From Arcobacter aquimarinus (GTDB lineage Bacteria > Campylobacterota > Campylobacteria > Campylobacterales > Arcobacteraceae), in the NCBI RefSeq assembly GCF_013177635.1, contig NZ_CP030944.1:372001-436000 (forward strand): a stretch of 64,000 nt of DNA. Direction: 5' to 3'. The position numbers were made by a program, and so were the translations under genes. Shown one piece after another: positions 29,634-39,088 of the stretch. The notes under the pieces are model-generated. The model ran no database searches and was not told the DNA's origin. It saw only the letters and a program-made list of their open reading frames with translations. Positions within the stretch are counted from its first letter, which is position 1; the number at the start of each line of letters is the position of its first letter.

Positions 29634-29960
29634 ATGATTATTCCAAATGATGCAAAACAAATAGAAGTAAAAAAAGCTACAGTTCCTTTTTTTGAGAAAG
29701 ATAATACTATATATTTTGATACAAGCGAAACAGCAATTCCAGAGCCTATGATAAATGCTTTAGCTGGGCTTGAGTTATTAGAAAAGTATTCAAAATTAGT
29801 AATGATAAATCATAAAATTCCTTTAGGATTGTTTCCTAAAATAGAAATATTTTTTGATTATGAAGTTGAAGAGTTTGAAGATTTTGTAAAGATAACTTTT
29901 TCAAAGAAAAAAGATATTTTAATAAATTTAACTAATATAAATAGTAACTGTCAAGGATAA
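29634..29960 (+). CDS. Hypothetical small cytoplasmic protein
   Basis: A 108-residue soluble protein with AGGAAG 5 bases before the ATG. The middle contains DTSETAIPEPMINALAGLEL (around 30-49), a helical region, and then a beta-rich acidic stretch (IEIFFDYEVEEFEDFVKITF). No signal peptide or metal motif except one Cys near the end. It converges on the PAS gene at the end of the nap operon. The family is not recognised. Confidence 0.65.
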   Translation: MIIPNDAKQIEVKKATVPFFEKDNTIYFDTSETAIPEPMINALAGLELLEKYSKLVMINHKIPLGLFPKIEIFFDYEVEEFEDFVKITFSKKKDILINLTNINSNCQG

Positions 29961-29969
29961 AATCCTTGA
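29951..29969. terminator. Short hairpin between convergent genes
   Basis: TCAAGGAT (29951-29958) and ATCCTTGA (29962-29969) pair perfectly around AAA. The hairpin overlaps the stop of the 29634-29960 gene and precedes the end of the PAS gene. It lacks a long T-run, so terminator strength is doubtful. Confidence 0.4.
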
Positions 29970-29973
29970 AGTT

Positions 29974-30417
29974 TTAGTTGTATATTATTTTTCTTATTGG
30001 TTCATTGTTCTGTTTTTTTAGTTGGTCATAATAGAGTTGATATTTTACTTTATCTTCAAAAGAAATAGGTGTTCTAATAGATTTGTATTCAATAAGTTCA
30101 TTGTTTTTATAAACTCCCGAAATCTCTGCATAAACCCAGTAAAATCCTTCATCTTTTCTTAGATTTTTTACAACTCCACTCCATGAACCTTTTGTTTTTA
30201 AATCTTCCCAAAGTTTAGAAAAAATTATTTTTGGCATATCTGGATGTCTTACCATATTGTGTGGACGACCTATTAATTCACCCATTTTATAACCTGAAAT
30301 CAAAGCAAAAGTATCATTTGCATAGGTGATATTTCCTTTTAAGTCTGTTCTTGAAACTATTAATTCTCCACTTGGAACAATAGTTTCACATAAAAAGTTT
30401 CCACTTAAAAATTCCAT
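29974..30417 (-). CDS. PAS-domain protein at end of nap operon
   Basis: A 147-residue, single-domain protein with an Aer-like PAS fold: SRTDLKGNITYANDTFALIS (around 21-40), GRPHNMVRHPDMPK (around 50-63) and a C-terminal GFYWVYAEISG strand. There is no output domain or membrane helix. Aer-type PAS domains often bind FAD and sense redox. I choose the ATG at 30417 because AGGAAAATAAA precedes it and it lies 1 base after the napD stop. A start 11 codons earlier would sit inside napD. The context suggests a redox-sensing partner of nitrate respiration (inference). Confidence 0.82.
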   Translation of the reverse strand: MEFLSGNFLCETIVPSGELIVSRTDLKGNITYANDTFALISGYKMGELIGRPHNMVRHPDMPKIIFSKLWEDLKTKGSWSGVVKNLRKDEGFYWVYAEISGVYKNNELIEYKSIRTPISFEDKVKYQLYYDQLKKQNNEPIRKIIYN

Positions 30418-30418
30418 T

Positions 30419-30805
30419 TTATTTTCCTGTATTATCAAATGTTTTAGCAAAACCTTCTAAATCTTTCTTCTTTAAATCACCATTGTAAACCATATTTGAC
30501 ACATCAATAGTTTTATCATTTAAAACTTTTGGAACGGCATCTGCATTTTTTAAAACTTCCATATGAGAACTTAGTTCTTCTTCACTATATGACATTTGCA
30601 TATCAGCAGTTATTACATAAGGAATAGATTCAATAACTTTTAGTTTTTTTAACTCTTCTTGAACACCATTTCCTTCTATTGTTATAATTATTCTTCCTTT
30701 TTCATCATGCATATGATAATCACAAACACCAGATTTTTTCAAAGATTCAACTACTTCTTCCACATGTTTTGGAAGAGTTTGTATTACGATACTTGAGATA
30801 TTCAT
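30419..30805 (-). CDS. napD: NapD, NapA maturation chaperone
   Basis: Cytoplasmic chaperone that binds the Tat signal of NapA. The 128-residue protein has the NapD start SSIVIQTLPKHVEEVVESLK and GRIIITIEGNG, a ferredoxin-like fold. The C-terminal third (after about 85) is an extension beyond short NapD proteins. It lies at the expected place, after napL, in a Campylobacterota-type nap operon. Confidence 0.85.
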   Translation of the reverse strand: MNISSIVIQTLPKHVEEVVESLKKSGVCDYHMHDEKGRIIITIEGNGVQEELKKLKVIESIPYVITADMQMSYSEEELSSHMEVLKNADAVPKVLNDKTIDVSNMVYNGDLKKKDLEGFAKTFDNTGK

Positions 30806-30820
30806 TTTTTTTCCTTTTAT

Positions 30821-31777
30821 TTAGTTAATTTTATAATAGTTTATTTGTTCATGGTCACTTGTAACAAATAATTCTTTTTCATTTATAAACAAAATATTTG
30901 TCAAAGTTGCTCTATTTTGTTTTAGTTTAAAAAGTTCTTTTTTTGTATCAACTTCAAAGATTGTTACATTATTTTCTTCATCACTTGCAACTGCTGCTAA
31001 TTTCCCACTTGGACTTAATCCTGCACTATATATTAAAAAAGGAAAAGTTTTATAATAAGATATCTTTCCATTTAAACTATAAATTGCTGCTTTTCTATCT
31101 TGTCCAGCTGTTAATATAATCTCATTTTTTATATCAACTTGAAAAACATTATCAAGATTTTGTCCTTCAAAATTTTTTATTAATTTAAAAGTTTTCGTAT
31201 CAATCATAGTTAAAATACCACTTTCATCACTTATTAAAACTTTTGTTTTATCTCTTGTAAGTTTGAAATTTGAAAATTTAGACTGAGAGATTTGAGTTTC
31301 ATTTAAAATTTTTTTATTTTTTATATCATAAAGATAGATTTGATTTGAAAGTAAGGCATAAATTATATGATTTTCATCTAAAAATTTTGCACGAGCTATA
31401 AATAATCTATTTTCATCAGAAATTACTCTTTTTAATTTTCCATCAGTATAAATATCGATATTTCTTCCTCCTTTTTCTCCTTGAGAAAGAATCAAAATAT
31501 TATTAGCTAAAACATCTACACTATAAATTTTAGAGTCAATAGTATCTTGCATAAAATCTTTTATTTGAGGAACTTTTATAGATGATGTTTTTATTTTAGT
31601 ATTAATATCAAAAATATCTACACTTGAAGCTGTTGTTGCTACATAAAGAAGGTTATTTTTTAGTACTAAATCTGTAACTCCACCACTTGCAATTAGTGAA
31701 TAGTTTGGTTCTAAATCATAAGCTTTTAGATTTAGTAAAAAAATGAAAGATAAAAATAATATTTTAAAAATTTTCAT
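30821..31777 (-). CDS. napL: NapL-type periplasmic WD40-like protein
   Basis: A 318-residue protein with a signal peptide (MKIFKILFLSFIFLLNLKAY) followed by repeated beta-propeller-like blades (VYVATTASSVDIFDI-type repeats, KLAAVASDEENNVTIFEVDT near the end). NapL is specific to Campylobacterota nap operons and has an accessory role of unclear mechanism. I choose the ATG at 31777 (AAGGGAAAAT upstream). A longer frame to 31819 would run into napF and hide the signal peptide. Confidence 0.8.
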   Translation of the reverse strand: MKIFKILFLSFIFLLNLKAYDLEPNYSLIASGGVTDLVLKNNLLYVATTASSVDIFDINTKIKTSSIKVPQIKDFMQDTIDSKIYSVDVLANNILILSQGEKGGRNIDIYTDGKLKRVISDENRLFIARAKFLDENHIIYALLSNQIYLYDIKNKKILNETQISQSKFSNFKLTRDKTKVLISDESGILTMIDTKTFKLIKNFEGQNLDNVFQVDIKNEIILTAGQDRKAAIYSLNGKISYYKTFPFLIYSAGLSPSGKLAAVASDEENNVTIFEVDTKKELFKLKQNRATLTNILFINEKELFVTSDHEQINYYKIN

Positions 31778-31785
31778 ATTTTCCC

Positions 31786-32277
31786 TTATTTTATAATTTT
31801 TATAGCATCTGTTGGACAAACTTTAATACAAAAGCCACAAGAAGTACAGTTGTTATTTATACTTGGTCTAAACATAGCTAAAAAATCTATAGCTTTATCT
31901 AAACATGGGTCTTTACACGAAAAACACATAGTTTGATTCCATGATAAACATGATAATACATCTATTTCTATTTTAATATCAATATTTTTCTTATTTTCTA
32001 TTTTTAAAACTTCTTTTGGACAAATTTCTGCACATTTATCGCAATATGTACATCCTGAAATTGAAAAATCTAATTTTGGTGTATTATCTTCTTGAATTAC
32101 TATTATATTTTCTTCACAAACAGTACTACATAAACCTTCACAATCTATACAGTTTGTCAAAAAAAGTGACTCACTATTTTCATTTTCAAAATAAGGAGGT
32201 CTAATAATTTTCTCTTGCTTCTCTTTTTTTGAAAAAGGAAAAGCAAGAGAACCAAAAAGTTCTCTTCTTTTCATCAT
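31786..32277 (-). CDS. napF: NapF ferredoxin-type protein
   Basis: Cytoplasmic iron-sulfur protein of the Nap system, thought to help NapA maturation. The 163-residue protein has an early RRELFGSLAF segment and Cys motifs CIDCEGLCSTVC (a variant spacing, near 43-54), CTYCDKCAEICP near 76, and CTSCGFCIKVCP near the C terminus. A further CFSCKDPC lies near 117. The first motif departs from the standard CxxCxxCxxxCP. It overlaps the napB stop by 4 bases. Confidence 0.88.
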   Translation of the reverse strand: MMKRRELFGSLAFPFSKKEKQEKIIRPPYFENENSESLFLTNCIDCEGLCSTVCEENIIVIQEDNTPKLDFSISGCTYCDKCAEICPKEVLKIENKKNIDIKIEIDVLSCLSWNQTMCFSCKDPCLDKAIDFLAMFRPSINNNCTSCGFCIKVCPTDAIKIIK

Positions 32278-32873
32278 TTTTTCTTTAATGTATCTAAATC
32301 TTCTGTTAGAACTTCATGCCAGTTTGATTTTACTTTTCCATCTTTATTTGTAAAATCAGCTTGGAAAGTATTTTCAACAGCTAACTCTCCAGTACTTTGA
32401 GGAGCATGACAAGCATTACAATTGAATCTTGCGTTTGAAAGAGTATCAATAGGTTTAATTGAAACTTCATTTTTCATTACATCTGAACTCTTTTCAAATT
32501 TATCTCCATCTAACTTATGTTTTGGTCTAAAATCAATATAGTGTGATTTAGGAATAGGAGTTGCTCCCATAGATTCAGCAACAGCTGTATCATGACAACC
32601 AATACACGAATTATTTTGAGGAGTAATATCCAACATTCCTTCAACATCATGGGGAATCATAGGTGGTGCATTTTGATAAGCTCTATCTATTTTATATCCA
32701 CTCATAGGTTGAGATGTTCCATATTTTGTCTCATCAGGAGCAACTTTTTCTTCAGATAATAAATCTACTTTTCTTAAACCAATTGATTCATCATCAATAA
32801 CATTTTTTGTATTAGCAGCTATTAAAATTGATGCTGCTAATGATACTGCTAAAGTTAATTTACCTAACTTCAT
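32274..32873 (-). CDS. napB: NapB, dihaem cytochrome c subunit of nitrate reductase
   Basis: Periplasmic electron-transfer subunit that feeds NapA. The 199-residue protein has a signal peptide (LGKLTLAVSLAASILIAANT) and two haem c sites, CIGCH (near 90) and CNACH (near 152). His residues in IPHDVEG and PKSHYIDFRPKHK are candidate distal ligands. It overlaps napH by 14 bases and napF by 4. Confidence 0.95.
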   Translation of the reverse strand: MKLGKLTLAVSLAASILIAANTKNVIDDESIGLRKVDLLSEEKVAPDETKYGTSQPMSGYKIDRAYQNAPPMIPHDVEGMLDITPQNNSCIGCHDTAVAESMGATPIPKSHYIDFRPKHKLDGDKFEKSSDVMKNEVSIKPIDTLSNARFNCNACHAPQSTGELAVENTFQADFTNKDGKVKSNWHEVLTEDLDTLKKK

Positions 32874-33681
32874 TTTGTCTTTCCTTAATTAAATTTTTTA
32901 TTGAAAAATTAAGAGCATCATCATCACAAACTTCCACACATCTTCCACAGTTTGTACATTCACCACTTAATACAGGCATTGAAATTTTTGTAACCATGTG
33001 TAAAACTTGATTTTCAGGACAAACTTCTTTACATTTCATACACGCTGTACAATTAGGTGCATTATGATGAACTCTAATTAAACTAAATCTTCCAACTAGT
33101 GAATAAAATCCACCTAATGGACAAATATGTCCACACCAACCATTTTTTAATACAAATAAGTCAAAAAGAAATATCACAACTATTGTTGCCCAAGTAAAAC
33201 CCATTCCAAAGATGATTCCTCTATGAACCATAGATACAGGAGAAACTAATTCAAAGGCTGCAACTCCCATGAAAAAAGAGATGATTAAACTAATAATAAT
33301 TATCCAATATCTCATATTTCTTGATGCTGGTTGTTTTTTTTGAATTTGATTAAATCCAAATTTTCTTCTTAAATAGTTTGATAAATCAGTAATAATATTT
33401 ACAGGACAAACCCAAGAACAAAAAGCTCGACCTCCTATAATCATATAAAAAATTAAGATGAAAAAAGCTCCCAACAATAAATCAAAAGAGATAATAGCCC
33501 CTGCAAAAAACATTTGTAAAACAGCATAAGGATCACTTAATGGAATTGTATTTAAAAGTAATGATGAACTTAAATTTCCCATCAAAATATGTATTCCATA
33601 TACATTTGCAATTACATATAAAACCATGATAGATATTTGTGTGATTCTTCTTGCTATTAAAAATCTATATTTTTTTATCAT
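32860..33681 (-). CDS. napH: NapH, quinol-oxidising membrane iron-sulfur protein
   Basis: Membrane protein that passes electrons from menaquinol to NapG and then NapB in strains without NapC. The 273-residue protein has about four helices and the loop motifs CSWVCPVNIITD and CGHICPLGGFYSL. C-terminal ferredoxin motifs CTACMKCKEVCP and CTNCGRCVEVCD follow. It overlaps napG by 4 bases. No napC is present in the operon, which fits this route. Confidence 0.94.
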   Translation of the reverse strand: MIKKYRFLIARRITQISIMVLYVIANVYGIHILMGNLSSSLLLNTIPLSDPYAVLQMFFAGAIISFDLLLGAFFILIFYMIIGGRAFCSWVCPVNIITDLSNYLRRKFGFNQIQKKQPASRNMRYWIIIISLIISFFMGVAAFELVSPVSMVHRGIIFGMGFTWATIVVIFLFDLFVLKNGWCGHICPLGGFYSLVGRFSLIRVHHNAPNCTACMKCKEVCPENQVLHMVTKISMPVLSGECTNCGRCVEVCDDDALNFSIKNLIKERQNEVR

Positions 33682-34490
33682 TTTAATAAATCCTCCATAT
33701 CTTTAGAGTTATTTAAAGAATCAACAGCACTATCTTTACTAATTTTTGTTTTTGTAGTTTCTCCTAGAGCATTTTCTACTCTTTTTTGGTCTTCTTTATT
33801 CCAGCCTTGAACATAATGATCACCAACTTTCCCTAAAGCTATATTTCTAGGAAGTACAAAAATAGCTGCTTTTTGAGTAACACAAGCTTTTTCACATAAT
33901 CCACAACCAGTACAAGTATCTGCATGTACAACTGGTTTTAAAAAAGCGTGTTTCCCTGTTCTTTCATTTTTTGAATACTCAATACTAATAGCTTCTCCTA
34001 AAAGTGGACAAGCTCTATAGCAAGCATCACATTGAATACCCCAAAATGCGATACAAGAGTTATCATCTATAACAGCAACTCCCATTTGAGCTTTTGAAAT
34101 ATCAAGTTTTGCATTTTCATTTTGAACTGATTTTATATTTAGTGCATCTGTTGGACAAACAGGAACACATGGAATATCAGTACACATATAACAAGGAATT
34201 TCCCTTGGTATAAAAAATGGCGTTCCAAGAGGTTTATTATCTCCTGGTCTCGCTAGTTTTAAAGTATCAAAAGGGCAGGCTTCAACACACATTCCACATT
34301 TGATACACGTTGCTAAAAAATTTTCTTCTTTTAAAGCACCTGGTGGTCTTAAAATCAATGAACTAGCTTTTACTTCATCAACATAAGCACTCCAAGTTAA
34401 ACCACCAAGAATCGCTAAGCCAGTTGCCCTTGCAATTGTTAAAAAGAATTTTCTTCTTTCATTGGTTGGTAGGTTTTGTTCTGTTTTCAT
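33678..34490 (-). CDS. napG: NapG, periplasmic iron-sulfur protein
   Basis: A four-cluster ferredoxin working with NapH. The 270-residue protein has a Tat-type signal (ERRKFFLTIARATGLAILGG near residue 11). Cys motifs are CIKCGMCVEACP, CYMCTDIPCVPVCP, CIAFWGIQCDACYRACP and CTGCGLCEKAC. It lies 28 bases after napA in the usual A-G-H-B order. Confidence 0.94.
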   Translation of the reverse strand: MKTEQNLPTNERRKFFLTIARATGLAILGGLTWSAYVDEVKASSLILRPPGALKEENFLATCIKCGMCVEACPFDTLKLARPGDNKPLGTPFFIPREIPCYMCTDIPCVPVCPTDALNIKSVQNENAKLDISKAQMGVAVIDDNSCIAFWGIQCDACYRACPLLGEAISIEYSKNERTGKHAFLKPVVHADTCTGCGLCEKACVTQKAAIFVLPRNIALGKVGDHYVQGWNKEDQKRVENALGETTKTKISKDSAVDSLNNSKDMEDLLK

Positions 34491-34518
34491 CTTTTCTTCT
34501 TTATATTCTCTTTAAAGT

Positions 34519-37329
34519 TTATGCTTGATAAATTTTTACTGCACATTTTTTAAAGTCAGTTTGACCTGATTGCGGACAAGTGTAATCTGCACAAACTTTA
34601 TTGATAAATACTTTTTCATCAAACCAAGGAACAAATACTAAACCTCGACTTGGTCTATTTCTACCTCTTGTTTCAACTCTTGCTTTTACTTTTCCTCGTC
34701 TACTTTCAACCCAGCAAAGACTACCTTGTTTAACTCCATAAGTTTTTGCATCTTCTGGGTGCATATAACAAAGTGCTTCAGGAACTGCTCGATATAATTC
34801 AGGAACTCTCATCGTCATAGTTCCACTATGCCAGTGTTCTAAAACTCTTCCTGTGCTTAACCAAACTGGATACTCATTATCTGGAATTTCCGGTGGATCC
34901 ATATATGGTCTTGCAAAGATTTTTGCTTTGTTTTTTAGTGATTTTTTAGCTTGGTCTTTAACTCCAAGTAAATCACCTTGAGCTAACTCTTTTGCTAAAT
35001 GACCATAAAATGCAAAATCACTATTTGGATTTGCTTTTTTAGCATAAGGGTCATAAATAGTATTAAATCTCCATTGTGTCTCTTTTCCATCAACAACTGG
35101 CCATTTTAAACCTCTTACTTTATGATAAGTATCAAAATCAGCTAAATCGTGTGCATGACCTCTACCAAAATCAGCATACTCTTCAAATAGATATTTTTGA
35201 ATAAAGAATCCGTATCCTTTCCATGGTTTCCCATCACTACCAAGAACATTTCTTGAATCTCCAAAACCTTCAGTATTATCATATCCAGCTTGAATAGAAT
35301 CTTTATGGTCTAATTTATAAGATTTAGCTTTTTCATTTGCAAATAAGATTTCATACATTGTTGTATTTTCATCATAGCCCATAGCCTTTGCTGCTTCAAT
35401 TACATTTGGAAGTTTAGTTTCACCTTTTGTACTTGCAAGTGTTTGCTCACCCCATAAATCTTTTACTGTAAATCTTTTAGAAAGTTCAACCCATTGCCAA
35501 GTATCACTCATTGAATCACCAACAGGAACTACTTGTTGTCTCCAAAGTTGAGTTCTTCTTTCAGCATTTCCATATCCACCCCATTTTTCATAAATCATAG
35601 CAGATGGTAAGATAAGATCTGATACTTTTGCTGAAATTCCAGGATATCCATCACTTGTAACAATAAAATTATCCATTTCCCGTGCTGCTTTTACCCAATG
35701 TGTTGCACTTGCTGTATCTTGATATGGATTACAAACATTTACCCAAGCAAATTTAATATTTCCATCTTCAATATCTCTATGAATTTTCATAATATGTTGA
35801 GTACCTTTTGGATTTATAGTTCCAGCAGGAATATTCCAAGCTTTTTCTGTAACAGCTCTATCTTTTGGGTTTGCAACCATCATATCAGCTGGAAGTCTAT
35901 GTGTAAATGTTCCAACTTCTCTTGCTGTTCCACAAGCACTAGGTTGTCCTGTAAGTGAAAATGCTCCACTTCCTGGTTTAGCTTGTTTATTTAATAAAAA
36001 GTGAACGTTATATGAAAGTGTATTTACCCAAGTTCCACGTGTGTGTTGATTCATACCCATTGTCCAGAAACTTACAACTTTTCTATTTTTTTCAATATAC
36101 AAATCTGCTAAAGTTTGAAGTTTTTTCTTAAACTCTTCAATATCTTCATCAGGATTTCCTTTTGAAATTTTTGCCACATAATCAAGAGTATAAGGCTCTA
36201 AAGATTTTTTATACTCTTCAAAAGAGATTTCCCAGTGTGCTAATCCAGTATTTTTATTTACCATTTTATCACCAGCTTTATATCCATAAGGAGCAAGTGC
36301 TGGGGCTTCTGTATCTGAAACAATTTTTTCCATTTCTTTAGAAATAGTTTGCATCTCTAAATCAGAATATTTTCCATCTTTGATAGATTTTTCATCACTT
36401 CTTCTCATTCCATAACCAATATTTACAGGACTTGCTGCAAATACAATATGTTCTTTTACGAAATCCCAGTCAATTGATTCTGGATGATTATATACGATTT
36501 CTCTTGCTATATAATTCCAAATTGCAAGGTCAGTATTTGGAGTAAAAATAATTTCAATATCAGCTAAATCAGAAGTTCTGTGAGTATATGTTGAAAGATT
36601 GATAACTTTTACTTTTTCTGGATCACTTAATTTTCTATCTGTTACTCTTGACCATAAAATAGGGTGCATTTCTGCCATATTCGAACCCCAAGTTACAACT
36701 GTATCAGTTAATTCTATATCATCATAACAACCTGATGGTTCATCGATTCCAAAAGTTTGATAGAAACCGACAACTGCAGATGCCATACAGTGTCTTGCAT
36801 TAGGGTCAATTGCATTACTTCTAAATCCTGCTTTCATCATTTTTAATGCAGCATAACCTTCCATAATTGTATATTGACCTGAAGCAAAAATTCCAATTCC
36901 TTCAGGACCTTTTTCTTTAAGTGCTATTTTTATATGTTTTTCCATTTCATCAAAAGCTCTTTGCCAAGAAACAGGTGCAAAATCACCTTTTTTGTCAAAT
37001 TCACCCTTAGAATTAACTCTTAATAAAGGTTGTTTTAATCTATCAGCTCCATACATAATCTTTGCATTGAAGTAACCTTTTATACAATTAAGTCCTCTAT
37101 TTACAGGTGCTGCTGGGTCACCTTTTACTGCAACAATTTTACCTTCTTTTGTTGCAAGCATAATTCCACAACCAGTTCCACAAAATCGGCAAGCTGCCTT
37201 ATCCCATCTCCATCCACCTTCAGCTTGATTTGCTTGTGCTTGTAAGCTTGATGGTACACTCATACCAACAGCTGCTGCTGCACTTGCTGCTGCTGAGCTT
37301 TTTAGGAAGTCTCTTCTTGAAAGCGACAT
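34519..37329 (-). CDS. napA: NapA, periplasmic nitrate reductase catalytic subunit
   Basis: Molybdenum enzyme reducing nitrate to nitrite in the periplasm. The 936-residue protein begins with a Tat signal (SRRDFLK). [4Fe-4S] ligands are C47, C50, C54 and C82, and the probable Mo ligand Cys lies in [15 protein letters not shown] near residue 180. The C-terminal molybdopterin-binding domain includes [15 protein letters not shown]. The length is at the long end, typical of Campylobacterota NapA with inserts. An AAGGAG site precedes the ATG. It is first in the operon. Confidence 0.97.
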   Translation of the reverse strand: MSLSRRDFLKSSAAASAAAAVGMSVPSSLQAQANQAEGGWRWDKAACRFCGTGCGIMLATKEGKIVAVKGDPAAPVNRGLNCIKGYFNAKIMYGADRLKQPLLRVNSKGEFDKKGDFAPVSWQRAFDEMEKHIKIALKEKGPEGIGIFASGQYTIMEGYAALKMMKAGFRSNAIDPNARHCMASAVVGFYQTFGIDEPSGCYDDIELTDTVVTWGSNMAEMHPILWSRVTDRKLSDPEKVKVINLSTYTHRTSDLADIEIIFTPNTDLAIWNYIAREIVYNHPESIDWDFVKEHIVFAASPVNIGYGMRRSDEKSIKDGKYSDLEMQTISKEMEKIVSDTEAPALAPYGYKAGDKMVNKNTGLAHWEISFEEYKKSLEPYTLDYVAKISKGNPDEDIEEFKKKLQTLADLYIEKNRKVVSFWTMGMNQHTRGTWVNTLSYNVHFLLNKQAKPGSGAFSLTGQPSACGTAREVGTFTHRLPADMMVANPKDRAVTEKAWNIPAGTINPKGTQHIMKIHRDIEDGNIKFAWVNVCNPYQDTASATHWVKAAREMDNFIVTSDGYPGISAKVSDLILPSAMIYEKWGGYGNAERRTQLWRQQVVPVGDSMSDTWQWVELSKRFTVKDLWGEQTLASTKGETKLPNVIEAAKAMGYDENTTMYEILFANEKAKSYKLDHKDSIQAGYDNTEGFGDSRNVLGSDGKPWKGYGFFIQKYLFEEYADFGRGHAHDLADFDTYHKVRGLKWPVVDGKETQWRFNTIYDPYAKKANPNSDFAFYGHLAKELAQGDLLGVKDQAKKSLKNKAKIFARPYMDPPEIPDNEYPVWLSTGRVLEHWHSGTMTMRVPELYRAVPEALCYMHPEDAKTYGVKQGSLCWVESRRGKVKARVETRGRNRPSRGLVFVPWFDEKVFINKVCADYTCPQSGQTDFKKCAVKIYQA

Positions 37330-37360
37330 AATTTCTCCTTTTATGAAATAAATTCTTTTA

Positions 37361-37409
37361 ACATCAAATTGTAGCTATAAAAAAAAGATTAATAATTGAC
37401 CTATGTCAA
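37361..37409 (-). promoter_or_regulatory. napA promoter with Crp/Fnr-type activator site
   Basis: The exact palindrome TTGAC-CTAT-GTCAA lies at 37396-37409. On the minus strand a TACAAT -10 box occupies 37373-37368, which predicts a start at about 37361. The palindrome centre (37402.5) is then at -41.5, the standard class II activator position. The half-site is TTGAC rather than the FNR TTGAT. Confidence 0.75.
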
Positions 37410-37534
37410 GTAAATTAAGGTTTAATTAAGATAAAAATTATCCTATATAGAGTCTTGAAATTTTGATTTTTTACATAATACCTACATAACTTTCAATTAT
37501 AATTTCTTAATATCGAAAAATTAAGGAGAAGATG

Positions 37535-38527
37535 ATGAAAAAAATAGTTTTAGGAACAATTGCAGCTGCAATGTTAGCAACAGCAGGATTAGCTGCTGAG
37601 TATGTAATGAAAGTTAGTCACGTTGTAAGTGCTAGTACTCCAAAAGGAAAAGCTGCTGATTTTTTTGAAAAAAGAGTTGAAGAATTAAGTGGTGGAAAAA
37701 TTGATGTTCAAGTATTCCCAAATTCACAATTATACGGTGATGGTGAAGAGATGAAAGCATTAGTTATGAATAATGTTCAATTAATTATGCCAAGTTTATC
37801 AAAGTTTACAAGTATTGCTCCACAAATGCAACTTTTTGATTTACCATTTATTTTTAGAGATAAAGCTCACTTATATAATGTAATGGATGGAGAAGTTGGA
37901 ACTATTTTAAAATCTAAAATAAATGAAAAAAAACAGATGATGGCTATGGATTATTGGGATGCTGGATTTAAACATTTTTCAAGTTCTAAACAACCTATTA
38001 TTAACCCAGAAGATGCAAAAGGTTTAAAATTTAGAATTCAATCTTCAAAAGTGCTAGAAGCACAATTCAAAGCAGTTGGTGGGAATCCACAAGTTTTACC
38101 ATTTTCAGAGGTTTATTCAGCATTACAACAAGGTGTAGTTGATGCAACTGAAAATCCTTTATCAAACTTTTATACAAAAAAATTCCATGAAGTTCAATCA
38201 AATCTTACTTTAAGTAGCCATGGATACTTAGGGTATTTAGTTGTGATGAACACAAAATTCTGGAATAGTTTACCAAAAGATTTACAAGCAAATATCTCTC
38301 AAGCTATGAAAGAAGCAACAGAACTTGAAAGAAAAGAGTCGTCAATTGAAGATGAAAAAATAATGGAAGCATTAAAAACTTATGCTAAGGATACAAATAA
38401 ACTTGAAATTATAGAGTTAACACCTGAGCAAAAACAACAATGGCAAAAAGTTATGGCTGATGTTTACCCAAAATTCTATGATGTAATAGGTGAAGATTTA
38501 ATCAAAAAAGCAATTGATACAAAATAG
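37535..38527 (+). CDS. dctP: TRAP transporter solute-binding protein DctP
   Basis: Periplasmic binding protein of a tripartite transporter, most likely for C4-dicarboxylates. The 330-residue protein has a signal peptide (about 1-20, ending GLAA) and the conserved ligand-binding region KGLKFRIQSSKVLEAQF near 165, with the substrate Arg. PQVLPFSEVYSALQQGVVDA follows, as in DctP proteins. The second of two adjacent ATGs (37535) has better spacing from AAGGAG. A plus-strand TATAAT near 37496 is the likely promoter. It is first gene of dctPQM. Confidence 0.92.
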   Translation: MKKIVLGTIAAAMLATAGLAAEYVMKVSHVVSASTPKGKAADFFEKRVEELSGGKIDVQVFPNSQLYGDGEEMKALVMNNVQLIMPSLSKFTSIAPQMQLFDLPFIFRDKAHLYNVMDGEVGTILKSKINEKKQMMAMDYWDAGFKHFSSSKQPIINPEDAKGLKFRIQSSKVLEAQFKAVGGNPQVLPFSEVYSALQQGVVDATENPLSNFYTKKFHEVQSNLTLSSHGYLGYLVVMNTKFWNSLPKDLQANISQAMKEATELERKESSIEDEKIMEALKTYAKDTNKLEIIELTPEQKQQWQKVMADVYPKFYDVIGEDLIKKAIDTK

Positions 38528-38541
38528 TAAAGTTTTAAAGT

Positions 38542-39087
38542 ATGAAAAAATTTTTTGAAATTACTGATTTAATCGTTGGTACAATAAACCAAACAATGGC
38601 AGTCTTAGGATTGTCATTGGGGGTTTTCTTAGCATTTATAAATGTAATATTAAGATATGCATTTGATATGAGTCTTACTTGGGCTGCTGAACTTACAAAC
38701 TATCTTTTTATTTGGTCTGCACTTTTTGGTGCTGCTTATGGATTTAAAAGAGGTGCTCATATTTCTGTGAGTTTACTTATTGGAAAATTCTCTTTGGCAT
38801 ATCAAAAATTCTTTTTGATTTTTGCAAATTTAATCTCAATTTTATATTTAGGGTTAATATCATATTTTGGATATCAACTAGTTCTTATGTTAGTAGATTT
38901 TGGTGAAATGAGTGTTGATTTAAATATTCCTATGTGGATTCCACATCTTGTGCTTCCTATTGCTTTTGCCCTAGCAGCATATAGAGTTTTTGAAAAGTTA
39001 CTAGAAATTTATAAAACGGACTCAAAAGATATAAAACTTTATAACGAACACGAAGATATTATAAAAGAAATAAAAGGAGAAAAATAA
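38542..39087 (+). CDS. dctQ: TRAP transporter small permease DctQ
   Basis: A 181-residue membrane protein with four helices, the small permease of the TRAP system. The marker LRYAFDMSLTWAAELTNYLF near 33-52 is typical of DctQ. A charged C-terminal tail of about 25 residues follows the last helix. It lies between dctP (14-base gap) and dctM (1-base gap). Confidence 0.92.
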   Translation: MKKFFEITDLIVGTINQTMAVLGLSLGVFLAFINVILRYAFDMSLTWAAELTNYLFIWSALFGAAYGFKRGAHISVSLLIGKFSLAYQKFFLIFANLISILYLGLISYFGYQLVLMLVDFGEMSVDLNIPMWIPHLVLPIAFALAAYRVFEKLLEIYKTDSKDIKLYNEHEDIIKEIKGEK

Positions 39088-39088
39088 T

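Noticed and set aside
31778-31819. Extended NapL N terminus
   Set aside because: The extension overlaps napF and would mask a normal signal peptide beginning at 31777.
35698-35958. Cys-rich frame on the plus strand inside napA
   Set aside because: It is the complement of napA codons; its composition mirrors the real gene and there is no start signal.
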